Notes under the pieces: model-generated | Told to the model about the DNA's origin: nothing | What the model saw: only the letters and a program-made list of their open reading frames with translations | Database searches by the model: none | Source of the DNA: Paenibacillus sp. JNUCC-31 | GTDB taxonomy: Bacteria; Bacillota; Bacilli; Paenibacillales; Paenibacillaceae | Reading direction: 5' to 3' | DNA length: 64,000 nt | Assembly: GCF_014844075.1 (NCBI RefSeq) | Contig: NZ_CP062165.1 | Coordinates: 1,116,001 to 1,180,000, forward strand | Program-made: the position numbers and the translations under genes | Shown here: positions 1-8,954 of the stretch, piece after piece | How positions within the stretch are numbered: position 1 is the stretch's first letter | Layout: every line of letters begins with the position of its first letter

Positions 1-513
1 TGTGAAGGCCAGAATACCCGAACCTGCGAACACCAGAATCGGGAATCGTTTCAACAAACCGACAATTAACCCGCTGCCCCATACCACAATCGGAATACTT
101 ATGGCGATACCAATCACCGTCAATGCGAGATCCCCATCCGCTAGAGCAGCAATTGCGAGAACGTTATCCAGACTCATGACAAAGTCAGCAATCAAAATCG
201 TTTGAATGGCTTTCCAGGTCGTAGAAGCTTCCCGAATATGTACTTCATCTTCATTTTGAAGCAGAAGCTTAACGGCAATCCAGAGCAGCAGCAGCCCGCC
301 TGCCGCCTGGATAAAAGGAATACCCAACAACAAAACGGCTGCAAAGGTTAATACACAACGCAAGACAACCGCGCCAAATGCCCCCCACCACACCGCTTTC
401 TTGCGCTGTCGTGCTGGTAAATCCTTGCTTGCTAGTGCGATGACAACCGCATTATCTCCACTTAGAACCAGATTGATCATTAAGATTTCGGTCAACAGCC
501 ATAGCGTATCCAT
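1..513 (-). CDS. TerC family integral membrane protein (3' end cut by window edge)
   Basis: A reading frame without stop runs off the left edge; 171 codons are visible. It starts MDTLWLLTEILMINLVLSG and continues with the TerC/YjbE hallmark SGDNAVVIALAS, then several hydrophobic helices and a second acidic motif, ADFVMSLDNVLAIA. TerC-family proteins are polytopic membrane proteins linked to Mn2+ export or metal loading of exported proteins in Bacillus; that role is inferred from the family. I start it at the ATG at 513 because a G-rich Shine-Dalgarno sits 9 bases upstream; an in-frame ATG at 522 has no room for one. It diverges from a paralogue at 619-1320. The C-terminal helices lie outside the window. 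Confidence 0.9.
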   Translation of the reverse strand, partial: MDTLWLLTEILMINLVLSGDNAVVIALASKDLPARQRKKAVWWGAFGAVVLRCVLTFAAVLLLGIPFIQAAGGLLLLWIAVKLLLQNEDEVHIREASTTWKAIQTILIADFVMSLDNVLAIAALADGDLALTVIGIAISIPIVVWGSGLIVGLLKRFPILVFAGSGILAFT

Positions 514-618
514 GCTTCTCATCCCCCCACTCTAACTTGTATGTCAAAGTTGTCCATGCTATTCTTAAACGTTGAACAAGCTTTCTAAGGTTTGGATAAA
601 TAGAAGGAGTGACATCGT

Positions 619-1320
619 ATGGAGCTGTTTAGCCCCGCTTTTTGGCTGGCGTTGTTGAACGTTGTATTTATTGATCTAATTCTGGCTGGCGATAATGCCA
701 TCGTGATTGGTCTCGCAGCTCGAAATTTGCACCCCTCTGTGCAGAAAAGGGCCATTCTCTACGGAACAGGCGGCGCACTATTGATACGTATTGTGGCCAC
801 CGTAATTGTGTTATGGCTGCTGAAAGTGCCTTGGTTGCTTCTTGTGGGGGGATTACTTCTGATCTGGATCGCTTACAAGCTATTGGCAGATCAAGGAGAG
901 GAACATTCGGACATCAAGGCAGGCAGCTCTCTCTGGGTAGCCGTGCGAACAATTGTAATCGCAGATGCAGCCATGGGTCTAGATAATGTTATTGCCGTTG
1001 CTGGAGCTGCACAGCAGCATTTGGTACTTGTCATACTTGGACTCCTGATCAGTGTGCCAATTATTGTTTGGGGCAGCACGTTGTTTATCAAATTAATCAA
1101 CCGTTTCCCTTGGATCATTTACCTTGGCGCCATCGTTCTGGGTTATACGGCTTCCAACATGATTACAGAGGAGCACCGTCTCGTGCCTTTCTTTACCGAA
1201 CATCCGGCATTGCGGATCTTGTTTATTGTTCTGGTTACGGCTGGTGTTGTGTTTGCCGGATATCGCAAACGCGCAAATAGCAATAAGCCAGGCGGGGAGC
1301 GTCAACACTCCTATTCATAA
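619..1320 (+). CDS. TerC family integral membrane protein (YjbE type)
   Basis: A 233-residue polytopic membrane protein with about seven hydrophobic segments. The two TerC acidic motifs are present: DLILAGDNAIVIGLA near residue 20 and ADAAMGLDNVIAVAG near 115. The C-terminus is basic and polar (YRKRANSNKPGG), probably cytosolic. TerC/YjbE/YkoY proteins of Bacillus are implicated in Mn2+ efflux during metalation of exoenzymes; substrate assignment here is inference. The start is the ATG behind GAAGGAG at 602-608. It faces away from a second TerC-family gene across a 105-bp gap. No yybP-ykoY (Mn2+) riboswitch fits in so short a leader. It ends at a bidirectional terminator shared with thiI. Confidence 0.92.
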   Translation: MELFSPAFWLALLNVVFIDLILAGDNAIVIGLAARNLHPSVQKRAILYGTGGALLIRIVATVIVLWLLKVPWLLLVGGLLLIWIAYKLLADQGEEHSDIKAGSSLWVAVRTIVIADAAMGLDNVIAVAGAAQQHLVLVILGLLISVPIIVWGSTLFIKLINRFPWIIYLGAIVLGYTASNMITEEHRLVPFFTEHPALRILFIVLVTAGVVFAGYRKRANSNKPGGERQHSYS

Positions 1321-1353
1321 AAGTTAAAAGTCTGCCACTTTAACCATAGGACA

Positions 1354-1400
1354 TATACAAAAGGACTGACCGATAGGAATTCGGCCAGTCCTTTTGTATA
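1354..1400. terminator. Bidirectional intrinsic terminator
   Basis: A perfect 15-bp inverted repeat (TATACAAAAGGACTG at 1354-1368 and its complement at 1386-1400), extended inward by four more pairs after one mismatch. A-runs on the 5' side and T-runs on the 3' side let it serve both the TerC gene (plus) and thiI (minus), which converge here. Confidence 0.9.
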
Positions 1401-1448
1401 AGGGGTAACATAGTCGTTATTATGTCATTCGGTCCTGAAGATGAATGA

Positions 1449-2693
1449 TCAGAACCATTCTTCCTTCATTTCGTTATCCTGATCCTGCTGATTAGTCAGC
1501 ATAGCGGTTTCACCTGCATGCAAGGTAATCGTTTCTGTTTGCTCCACCGCCTGATCCACCCATTCAGGCAGCTGGCTCATGGTCGCTTCGATTTTATCCA
1601 CAATGCGCAGATTCGGATTCGTTGTTGGGGATTTCGGTACAAATAGAGTGCAGCAATCCTCATATGGCAGAATCGATATATCATACGTTCCGATCTGTTT
1701 AGATAACGTTATAATTTCCTGTTTGTCCATCATGACAAGCGGTCGCAGTAGCGGCAGATCCGTCGCACGTCCAATGACATTCATGCTCGGCAGCGTTTGG
1801 CTTGCCACCTGACCTAGGCTATCTCCCGTAATCAGTGCAAGTGCACGCTCGCGTTCAGCCAGCTTGGTCGCGATCCGTAACATCGAGCGCCGCATCAATG
1901 TAATGATCAGATTATCCTGTCCCAGTTGGGTAAATGCCGTTTGAATTTCCGTAAATGGAACCAGATGCAGCTTGATTGTGCCCGCATGATCAGCAAGCGC
2001 CCGCGCCAAATCAATGACCTTTTCTTTGGCACGCTGGCTTGTGAATGGGTAGCTGTAGAAATGTACACATTCCACTTCAAGCCCTCTACGCATCGAAGAC
2101 CATGCAGCTACCGGGCTGTCAATGCCACCTGATAATAAGAGCATCGCTTTGCCATTCGTCCCCAAAGGAAATCCACCTACAGCTGGAATGACTTCACTGA
2201 AAATATACGTGCCTTGATCCCTGATTTCCACACGCAGTTCTATGTCTGGTTGACGCACATCTACACTTAACTGCTGGAATTTCCGAAGAATCGGAGAACC
2301 CACCAGATGATTCATTTCATGCGAAGAATGAGGAAACTCTTTCCACACACGACGTGCATTAACCTTGAATGTGGTACCTTCTTTGAATTCAGACTCTCTC
2401 TCATCCATAAAAGCAACAGCCGTCTCCACGATATCATCCGGCCTCGATGGCGTAACTTTAACCGGACTGATCGACATCACTCCGAACACTCGTTTAAGTA
2501 CAGCAATCAGTTCCGTATGAGATTCGCCGCCCAGATCCACATACAACCGTCCAAATTCCTTCCGCAGACTTGCGCCTGGATAAGGTTTGAGAAGAGAACG
2601 AACCTGGGTGATAATCGTTTTTTCGAACCGGGCGCGATTTTTCCCTTTTAACATAAACTCTCCGAAACGGAGAAGCAGCATATCATATTTCAT
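1449..2693 (-). CDS. thiI: tRNA 4-thiouridine synthase ThiI
   Basis: A 414-residue ThiI. The N-terminal ferredoxin-like and THUMP domains (about residues 1-165) bind tRNA; a PP-loop ATPase follows with the signature LLSGGIDSPVAAWSSM near residue 186. It adenylates U8 of tRNA and transfers sulfur to make s4U8. It lacks the C-terminal rhodanese domain of the enterobacterial enzyme, as in Bacillus, where sulfur comes directly from the dedicated desulfurase NifZ; the matching desulfurase gene ends 6 bp upstream, so the two are one operon. The start ATG at 2693 follows directly on the desulfurase stop. The last 20 residues (acidic, ending KEEWF) extend beyond the conserved domain. Confidence 0.96.
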   Translation of the reverse strand: MKYDMLLLRFGEFMLKGKNRARFEKTIITQVRSLLKPYPGASLRKEFGRLYVDLGGESHTELIAVLKRVFGVMSISPVKVTPSRPDDIVETAVAFMDERESEFKEGTTFKVNARRVWKEFPHSSHEMNHLVGSPILRKFQQLSVDVRQPDIELRVEIRDQGTYIFSEVIPAVGGFPLGTNGKAMLLLSGGIDSPVAAWSSMRRGLEVECVHFYSYPFTSQRAKEKVIDLARALADHAGTIKLHLVPFTEIQTAFTQLGQDNLIITLMRRSMLRIATKLAERERALALITGDSLGQVASQTLPSMNVIGRATDLPLLRPLVMMDKQEIITLSKQIGTYDISILPYEDCCTLFVPKSPTTNPNLRIVDKIEATMSQLPEWVDQAVEQTETITLHAGETAMLTNQQDQDNEMKEEWF

Positions 2694-2699
2694 CTAAAA

Positions 2700-3848
2700 T
2701 CACATCCGCCTTTCCATCGGGCGCAGCTGCGCCACCATCTGATGTAACGCCTGCTCCAGCAGAGCCACATCTTCTTCTGTATGTTCATCTCCAAGACTAA
2801 TACGCAATCCGCCAGCAGCACAAGCATTATCCCTGCCCATGGCAAGCAATACCCGGCTGGGTTCAGCTGATCGCGAAGAGCAGGCAGATTGTGTAGAAAT
2901 GGTCACTCCAAGTTGCTCCAGGGTATGCAGCGCCACTTCTGCCTTCATTCCAGGATAGGAAAAGTGAACAATGTGCGGTGCACCTTCTTTACGGCTATTT
3001 AGCACAAGTTCGGGAATCGTATCTATGACCTCCATAATACGGTCTCGCAAAATCGTTGTACGCCGCGCAAAGTCAGCCTGACGTTCCGCTGCGAGACGCA
3101 TCGCCTTCGCCATACCCACAAGCAAAGGTACATTTTCGGTACCCGCTCTCAACCCCTGCTCCTGTGAGCCCCCTGATAGCAATGGTGTAAGCTCCACCCC
3201 ACTTCGTACATAAAGGAGACCTGCCCCTTTGGGACCACGAATCTTATGAGCAGACAAACTATACAGATCGGCGCCCCACATCGCAGGTTTAGCCTCAATC
3301 TTTCCAAACCCCTGTACACCATCCACATGAAAAAGTACTCTTGGTACTTCCTTCTTGAGACGTTCACCAATGTCCGCAATAGGATGAATCGCTCCGGTTT
3401 CATTGTTCACATGCATTAGACTTACAATCACTGTGTCGGGTCTGATCGCATCCATAACCTGTTGGGCGCTCACCAGGCCGTTGGAATCCACGGACAACCA
3501 GGTGACATCCCATCCCCATTGCTGCATTTGCTTAAAACTCTCATACACCGAAGCATGTTCCGTTGCAGTAGTAATCATGTGTTTGCCCCGAGATTGATAG
3601 CGTAATGCCGCCCCTTTAATGGCAAGGTTATTGCTTTCGGTTGCGCCTGAGGTAAATACGATTTCTTCTGGTTTCACCCCAATAGCTGCAGCACAACCGG
3701 TTCGTGCTCGGCGCAATAATTGGTGGGCACGCTCACCATAACCATGAATCGATGAAGGGTTCCCATATTGCGCCTCCATAATCTCGGCCATTGTACGAAC
3801 GACATCTGGATAAGGAGGCGTCGTTGCTGCATAATCAAAGTATTTCAA
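2700..3848 (-). CDS. nifZ: Cysteine desulfurase, NifS/NifZ type (partner of ThiI)
   Basis: A 382-residue fold-type I PLP enzyme. The PLP-binding lysine is K202 in SLSAHKIRGPKG and the persulfide-carrying cysteine is C323 in STQSACSSRSAEPS; both are intact. The enzyme strips sulfur from cysteine and holds it as a persulfide for transfer. Its position directly before thiI argues for delivery to ThiI for s4U, as with B. subtilis NifZ, rather than for general Fe-S assembly. Translation appears to start at a TTG (3848-3846), with AGGAGG ten bases upstream and no better ATG. The gene symbol rests on context. Confidence 0.93.
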   Translation of the reverse strand: MKYFDYAATTPPYPDVVRTMAEIMEAQYGNPSSIHGYGERAHQLLRRARTGCAAAIGVKPEEIVFTSGATESNNLAIKGAALRYQSRGKHMITTATEHASVYESFKQMQQWGWDVTWLSVDSNGLVSAQQVMDAIRPDTVIVSLMHVNNETGAIHPIADIGERLKKEVPRVLFHVDGVQGFGKIEAKPAMWGADLYSLSAHKIRGPKGAGLLYVRSGVELTPLLSGGSQEQGLRAGTENVPLLVGMAKAMRLAAERQADFARRTTILRDRIMEVIDTIPELVLNSRKEGAPHIVHFSYPGMKAEVALHTLEQLGVTISTQSACSSRSAEPSRVLLAMGRDNACAAGGLRISLGDEHTEEDVALLEQALHQMVAQLRPMERRM

Positions 3849-3916
3849 ACGAGGTTCCCCTCCTAGTCTTCGTTGTGGAATCTACTGTGAGCATTGTATC
3901 ATGATCTCCGTTCAAC

Positions 3917-3971
3917 ACAAAAAGACCAAACAGGAACGGAGCTCATAGGAGCTCTGCTGTTCCCGCGTTTG
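3917..3971 (-). terminator. Intrinsic terminator after the transglycosylase gene
   Basis: On the minus strand an interrupted long hairpin (CAAAC/GTTTG, GGAAC/GTTCC and GAGCT/AGCTC pairs) is followed by GTCTTTTTGTG. It separates the lytic transglycosylase gene from the desulfurase-thiI operon. Confidence 0.8.
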
Positions 3972-4011
3972 ATCTCTTCCTGCATTACGTTTGTATTTCC
4001 ATACCTATCGT

Positions 4012-4767
4012 TTATACCCTAAATTTCGACTGTGCCTTCTCCACCTTGGAGATATAAGCCTGTGTTTCGGAAGGCAGACGGTTGAGTACACTCATCAGTT
4101 CAGCGTCACTGGATACGCCGAGGCTCGAAACCCGTCCTGGCCCGGCATTATATGCAGCAAGTGCCATCTTCACCTCGCCACCAAAACGCTGGAGCTGAAG
4201 AGAAAGATATTTGGTTCCGCCATCTATATTTTGAGCAGGATCATAAGCGTTGCTTACCCCCAAACCTGCTGCCGTCCCATCCATGAGCTGCATCAATCCT
4301 TTGGCACCTGCGGATGATACCACATTCGGATCGAAACCGGATTCTGTATCAATGACAGCTTTAATCAAAGATTCAGGCACACCGTATTTCGCACTCGCTG
4401 AAGCAATCAAAGATTCAAAATCCGTTGGTACAGATGCTCCGGAATCCACTAATCCTTTATTTAACAGCGAAGATAAAGAGCCTACATCACTATTTGAAGT
4501 TGAAACAGAACTTGCATCCGGGTTATACATGCTACCAAGTTGCAACCATAACAGACCGTCACTGGAACGTTTGGAGAGCGCAGCAGAGTCTACAGTTTCC
4601 CCTACGGTATTATTCAAAGAATTTGAATTCGTACCGAGAAGCCCATCCATGACACTGGCAAAATCCACTGTTGAACCAGAAGTTGCATCTGATGCATTCG
4701 TTTCGTTAGTACTATTGGACAATTGCAGTTCCAGCAACTGCCGCGACCCGCGCGGATCAATCTGCAT
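4012..4767 (-). CDS. Lytic transglycosylase (SLT domain), CwlQ/YjbJ-like
   Basis: A 251-residue protein. The first ~130 residues are polar, rich in Ser/Thr/Asn and of low complexity. The C-terminal half is a goose-lysozyme-like SLT domain: YGVPESLIKAVIDTESGFDP carries the catalytic glutamate, followed by GAKGLMQLM and LAAYNAGPGRV. Such enzymes cleave the MurNAc-GlcNAc bond with 1,6-anhydro ring formation. No signal peptide is visible at this start (MQIDPRGSRQ), as in B. subtilis CwlQ, so how it reaches the wall is unclear. It is a single-gene unit with its own terminator. Confidence 0.88.
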   Translation of the reverse strand: MQIDPRGSRQLLELQLSNSTNETNASDATSGSTVDFASVMDGLLGTNSNSLNNTVGETVDSAALSKRSSDGLLWLQLGSMYNPDASSVSTSNSDVGSLSSLLNKGLVDSGASVPTDFESLIASASAKYGVPESLIKAVIDTESGFDPNVVSSAGAKGLMQLMDGTAAGLGVSNAYDPAQNIDGGTKYLSLQLQRFGGEVKMALAAYNAGPGRVSSLGVSSDAELMSVLNRLPSETQAYISKVEKAQSKFRV

Positions 4768-4891
4768 GAGTTATACCCACTCCCGTATATTGTAAACGTA
4801 TATTATGACTTTATTCTACATCGTTTTACATGAAGGTTCCATTGTTTTCAAAAAAATAATTCTTATTTGTATACTTCTTGCATATGTACGA

Positions 4892-4938
4892 AAAAAACCT
4901 TCTTCAATCACCCGTTAACTACGGGGAAAGTAGAAGGC
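4892..4938 (-). terminator. Intrinsic terminator
   Basis: On the minus strand CCTTCT...AGAAGG with an inner CCCGT/ACGGG pairing is followed by seven T residues. It lies downstream of the small membrane protein gene at 5008-5424. The rest of 4768-5007 shows no gene. Confidence 0.75.
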
Positions 4939-5007
4939 TTAGATCAGGCCATTATTCTCTGTTCAGAATATCTGGTTCGTGCACTTCTTTAGTTTAGTCT
5001 TACTTTA

Positions 5008-5424
5008 TTAACGTGCAAACGGAATCATGAAAAAGTAACTGAGTGTTGCCACGGCGCCAAGTCCGATTGACCATGCACCTGCTGTTTTCCGGCCATTCAC
5101 ATAGGCATAATAACCAAGCACCGCCGCAGCAGGACCAAGGACAATGGACCACATGAATAAGGACGCTATGCCAAATGCTAACCCCATATATCCCGAGATT
5201 CGACCTGTAGATTTCATTACACCGTCATCTTCATGCTTCACTGGTGTATGATCTTTTCTTTCAGTCGACTCTGTGCGAATGGAACCTGTTGGTGGGGCTA
5301 CCTCAGCACCATACTCTTCCCTGTGACTTCGTCTTGGATAATCTACACGTTTGCGCTGTTCTTCTTCGAAGGAAGTCGTTTTTTGACGTTGCAACGGATG
5401 ATCCTCTTTACGGTCATTATTCAA
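5008..5424 (-). CDS. Small two-helix membrane protein, DUF4190-like
   Basis: A 138-residue protein. The first ~75 residues are highly charged (KEDHP, EEEQRKR, RRSHREEYG); two hydrophobic segments follow, with glycine-rich helices (GYMGLAFGIASLFMW, then GAWSIGLGAVATLSYFFMI). The layout resembles DUF4190-type small membrane proteins; no function can be given. I chose the TTG at 5424 because GGAGGTG lies 7 bases upstream. A longer frame extends upstream to 5586, but its extra residues overlap the neighbouring gene and lack a ribosome site. Confidence 0.7.
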   Translation of the reverse strand: MNNDRKEDHPLQRQKTTSFEEEQRKRVDYPRRSHREEYGAEVAPPTGSIRTESTERKDHTPVKHEDDGVMKSTGRISGYMGLAFGIASLFMWSIVLGPAAAVLGYYAYVNGRKTAGAWSIGLGAVATLSYFFMIPFAR

Positions 5425-5458
5425 TGCAAAGCACCTCCATATGAATGGGAATGACTGC

Positions 5459-5677
5459 TCATTTGGGTCTGAATGTGTGGCAACATGTGGCAGAAGAAGT
5501 ACGGGCATGGTCATGATGATCGGAATCAAAGGTCTCTCCGGCAAATTCCTCATGTAAACGGCGAGTGGCATGTTGGTCAATGTCAATCATGATGGCATCG
5601 GCCTGGCAGAAATTGTTTTCTCCCCAAAAGTGACAATTCGAAACACTGCATTTTACAATTGGCTTCTCATGGCTCAT
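5459..5677 (-). CDS. DUF1540 domain protein
   Basis: A 72-residue protein starting MSHEKPIVKCSVSNCHFW. The cysteine pattern (KCSVSNC, then NNFCQA, then CC near the end) fits DUF1540 small putative metal-binding proteins, common in spore-formers. The start ATG at 5677 has GAGGTG upstream at good distance. The tail is His/Asp-rich (DSDHHDHAR). It precedes the small membrane protein gene by 34 bp. Function unknown; metal binding is inferred from the Cys/His content. Confidence 0.8.
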   Translation of the reverse strand: MSHEKPIVKCSVSNCHFWGENNFCQADAIMIDIDQHATRRLHEEFAGETFDSDHHDHARTSSATCCHTFRPK

Positions 5678-5783
5678 TTTTTTATCACCTCGACACCTAT
5701 TGTCCCCGCTGTTCAAATCGACTATTCCCTGCGTAAATACCAGATGATGACATCCTTTTGAGTAATTCAGGATTAAAAATAAA

Positions 5784-5812
5784 GTAAAAAAAACCGCCAC
5801 AAGGGCGGTTTT
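5784..5812 (-). terminator. Intrinsic terminator
   Basis: Minus-strand ACCGCC-CTTGT-GGCGGT hairpin followed by a run of eight T. It ends the DUF3907 gene transcript. Confidence 0.9.
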
Positions 5813-5843
5813 GTCCAATTCGCATATAAGTTGAAAACGTTAA

Positions 5844-6350
5844 TTAAGCGTGATTGCGTTGATTTTGCATCCGACGCTGCGTTAGGTAGTCACTTTCATA
5901 AAAGGCCAGATCATCACGCAGTTCTTCATAGGTTTTTGACACCTCAAGAATAACATCCCTTACTGCACGGATTGGCTTATCACGGAAGCGGATTGCATCC
6001 TGACCCGTGTAAGCATATCTACCGTCTTCAGAATAACATTCATTTTTGGGATAGAAAAAGCTGTTTACGCATTGGTGATACGTGTTATAGAGAGCCTTTT
6101 CGGCAAAATCAACATCAAAATTGGCACGACGCAGCACAACGCCAAGTTTTTCGTAAGAAACTTCAGAAAAAACGAGCAAATGACGAAGATCCGAAAGAAA
6201 TCCTTTGTAGAAGGTTGTTGATTCCTCTGTCTGATTCTGATCCAGTTCAGGCAAGGCATTTTCATTCAAAAATTGTTCGATCCGATCGATAGCCGGTTTT
6301 AACTTTTCCCTAGTTGACTCACATGTTTTCTGTACATTGGCTGCTGACAT
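5844..6350 (-). CDS. DUF3907 family protein, YpuI-like
   Basis: A 168-residue soluble protein without signal peptide or membrane helix. It is helix-rich and charged; the central block VSYEKLGVVLRRANFD and the stretch HQCVNSFFYPKNECYSEDGR match my recollection of the Bacillus YpuI family (DUF3907). No enzymatic motif is apparent and the function is unknown. The ATG at 6350 has GGGGGAG eight bases upstream. In the leader a short hairpin (TAGGGA/TCCCTA around 6396-6413) may be an operator or transcript feature. Confidence 0.75.
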   Translation of the reverse strand: MSAANVQKTCESTREKLKPAIDRIEQFLNENALPELDQNQTEESTTFYKGFLSDLRHLLVFSEVSYEKLGVVLRRANFDVDFAEKALYNTYHQCVNSFFYPKNECYSEDGRYAYTGQDAIRFRDKPIRAVRDVILEVSKTYEELRDDLAFYESDYLTQRRMQNQRNHA

Positions 6351-6638
6351 AAAGGTAGCTCCCCCTTAAATAAGTCCTTACATATAGATCGGCCATAGGG
6401 ATGTTCTCCCTAGCCTTGAATTCTCAGGTACTATCCTACCATAAAAAGATGACGAGCGGTATCCCTTAATCAGGCTTTCCCTTTCTGCTACTGAACATGC
6501 TTGCAGACGGATTCAACCTTATGGTCAGTTGCATAAAAAAATGCCCTTTTCCTAACGATAGATATAACCAGTGACAATGATGAAGTCAGAACACGGTTAC
6601 GAATGATTGTCAAAATAATTGAGGAGGTTCCATCCCTT

Positions 6639-8513
6639 ATGTCCAGACCGAAATGGGTTAACTGGGCCATCGCCGCTGGGGCGGGCGCACTTGCCCTGAC
6701 GCTGCTGCTTCCAACGTCCAATCGCCCTGTCCCAACCCCAAGTGCCATGCCTGATTCTCCACACAAAGAGCAAGCAAGCAAGCAACGTCTCAAAGTCCAG
6801 GATGTAAAAGCAACCGATTTGCTGACACGTATGGATGCCAAACAGCATCTCAGCATCTTGCTTGAGAAAACCTCCAATATGACTGATTCGCAAATCAAAC
6901 GCTACATCAACGAATTACAACAAACACATGATCATATTTGCTCCATCGATGTGATGAGTACCGATGGAGCAAACCGACGGCACTTCGAAAAAAAATCAGC
7001 AAAAGGAAGCAAGCTGGAACAGCAAAAACTTGAACATTCTCTTACCCTTGCGAAGAAAGCCGTCAGCAAACGTCAAAGTTTCGAATCCTCTTCTTTCCCT
7101 CTGGGTAAAGAAAAGTATTTTGTGATGGGACAGCCCTCCAAGGATGGGAAACGAGCGGTCATTGCACTATTTAGCCAGAATGTGCTGAACTCCGTAGAGC
7201 AGCATCAACGCAAAAATCTGCGCATGATTCCCTATCCGCGTGAAGGTAAATTCAAAATTGAGTCGGTGCACCCTGATACCCTCAGAGAAATCACAGTGAA
7301 AACAGGTCATGATAACGCTAATGCCAGTCACTTTTACGAAAATGAGATTGTCATCCGTTTCCGGCAGGACCCGGGTGAGCGAGACTTACGCATCATTAAA
7401 TCTGATCTGCGTACTCAATCAGCACGCAAGCTGGGATATACGTATGTTTTCCGGTCTGAAACCATGAATTATGAGCAATTGCATGCTTATTTTGAACGTA
7501 AATGGAATCCGTTATATATGGAACCCCACTACTTGTATTTAACCAATGAAACCGTATCTGAACAAACAGATGTAACTGTGCCCAATGATATTTTATTCTC
7601 TGACTATCAGTGGAATCTGCCCGCAATTGAGACCAACCGTGGTTGGAATATTACAAAGGGCAACAAGGATGTTATCGTCGCCGTAGTGGACACCGGTGTC
7701 GATCTGACCCATCCCGATCTGAAGGGCAAACTGCTGAATGGTTACAATGTCGTCGATCCCGAAAGCAAACCGCTTGACGATGTAGGCCACGGTACACACG
7801 TCGCAGGGATTATCGGCGCTGTTGTGAATAACAATGAAGGTGTGGCGGGCATGAGCTGGTACAACAAGGTACTTCCTGTTAAGGTACTGGACAATTCAGG
7901 TTCAGGGACAACCTATGCTGTTGCAGAAGGCATCATCTGGGCAGCCGATCATGGAGCCAAAGTCATCAATATGAGTCTAGGCAATTACGCCGACGCCCAA
8001 TTTCTTCATGATGCGATCAAATACGCGTTTGACCGGGATATCGTTTTGATTGCAGCGACCGGTAACGATAATACAGAGCGACCGGGATACCCTGCAGCTT
8101 ATCCGGAAGTGTTCGCCGTATCTGCTACAGATCCGGATATGAACAAAGCTTCCTACTCCAACTATGGGGATTACGTAGACGTTACGGCACCAGGTTCCAG
8201 CATTGCAAGCACGTATCCGAAAAACCAGTATGCGGCCTTGTCCGGTACGTCAATGGCAAGCCCCCATGTAGCTGCACTTGCGGGTTTGATCCGCTCATTA
8301 AATCCGGATCTGACCAACACGGAGGTTATGGATTTGATGCGCCAAAGCGTTATTGACCTTGGCGATCCCGGCCATGACAAATATTATGGATATGGGCAGA
8401 TCGACGTGTTTAAAGCTTTGGAGGCGGCATCAGGGAATAGCGCACCACTTCAGTTCTGGCCACAGCATGTGAGACAGCAAATGGACAATACGATGAAAAG
8501 GTACACCAAATAA
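6639..8513 (+). CDS. Secreted subtilisin-like serine protease (peptidase S8)
   Basis: A 624-residue subtilase. The N-terminus (MSRPKWVNWAIAAGAGALAL) is a signal peptide or membrane anchor; residues ~30-325 form a long N-terminal region, probably propeptide plus a fervidolysin-like inhibitor segment. The catalytic domain follows with the complete triad: Asp351 (AVVDTGVD), His384 (GHGTHVAG) and Ser538 (SGTSMASPHVAAL), and the oxyanion Asn in AATGNDN. I use the ATG at 6639 behind GAGGAGG at 6621-6627; an in-frame ATG at 6603 lacks a ribosome site. It is a single-gene unit divergent from the DUF3907 gene. Substrate unknown. Confidence 0.93.
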   Translation: MSRPKWVNWAIAAGAGALALTLLLPTSNRPVPTPSAMPDSPHKEQASKQRLKVQDVKATDLLTRMDAKQHLSILLEKTSNMTDSQIKRYINELQQTHDHICSIDVMSTDGANRRHFEKKSAKGSKLEQQKLEHSLTLAKKAVSKRQSFESSSFPLGKEKYFVMGQPSKDGKRAVIALFSQNVLNSVEQHQRKNLRMIPYPREGKFKIESVHPDTLREITVKTGHDNANASHFYENEIVIRFRQDPGERDLRIIKSDLRTQSARKLGYTYVFRSETMNYEQLHAYFERKWNPLYMEPHYLYLTNETVSEQTDVTVPNDILFSDYQWNLPAIETNRGWNITKGNKDVIVAVVDTGVDLTHPDLKGKLLNGYNVVDPESKPLDDVGHGTHVAGIIGAVVNNNEGVAGMSWYNKVLPVKVLDNSGSGTTYAVAEGIIWAADHGAKVINMSLGNYADAQFLHDAIKYAFDRDIVLIAATGNDNTERPGYPAAYPEVFAVSATDPDMNKASYSNYGDYVDVTAPGSSIASTYPKNQYAALSGTSMASPHVAALAGLIRSLNPDLTNTEVMDLMRQSVIDLGDPGHDKYYGYGQIDVFKALEAASGNSAPLQFWPQHVRQQMDNTMKRYTK

Positions 8514-8542
8514 TGACTGTAAGCTCTCCATATAAAAACAAA

Positions 8543-8575
8543 AGCAGCTGCGCCCCGGGGCGTATGCTGCTCTTT
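8543..8575 (+). terminator. Probable terminator after the protease gene
   Basis: AGCAGC (8543-8548) pairs with GCTGCT (8566-8571) around a GC-rich inner palindrome (CGCCCCGGGGCG). Only a short TCTTT follows, so termination strength is uncertain. Confidence 0.6.
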
Positions 8576-8612
8576 GGTATATTTACCTATTCCCCCGGGG
8601 CACCCGCTGCGA

Positions 8613-8870
8613 CTAGCGTTTGCGAGAAGTTGTGCGGGACTTGCCTGATTTTTTCACGGATTTTTTCTTGGCGTTGTAGCTTGAAATATAACAAGGATCT
8701 TCTTCTTTGACTACGACAGGATACATATGATGATGAATTGGCACACAGTGATGTTTTTTGATGACTTCGATGGGGTGAATTACAGGTACGATTTGTGGAA
8801 TGTAGTAATCTTCAACAACCTGGATCGGGTCACAAACTATCGGGCAAAGCGGCGGACAGAAATGGTTCAT
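8613..8870 (-). CDS. CotD-like spore coat protein
   Basis: An 85-residue protein starting MNHFCPPLCPIVCDPIQ. It has spaced Cys, His and Pro (IHPI, KKHHCVPIHHHMYP, EEDPC) like CotD-family inner coat proteins, and ends in a strongly basic Lys/Ser/Arg tail (AKKKSVKKSGKSRTTSRKR) that could mediate assembly or packing. The start ATG at 8870 has AAAGGGAG ten bases upstream. No sporulation promoter could be assigned. The coat assignment rests on composition and pattern only. Confidence 0.6.
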   Translation of the reverse strand: MNHFCPPLCPIVCDPIQVVEDYYIPQIVPVIHPIEVIKKHHCVPIHHHMYPVVVKEEDPCYISSYNAKKKSVKKSGKSRTTSRKR

Positions 8871-8954
8871 TTCAAACCAACTCCCTTTCAAGTGATACTA
8901 TAACCTATTGCACATGGACCATTGTGGATTGGATGTATGTCCATTTTTGAAAAA

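Noticed and set aside
514..618. Mn2+ (yybP-ykoY) riboswitch upstream of either TerC gene
   Set aside because: The shared gap is too short and none of the conserved motifs is visible.
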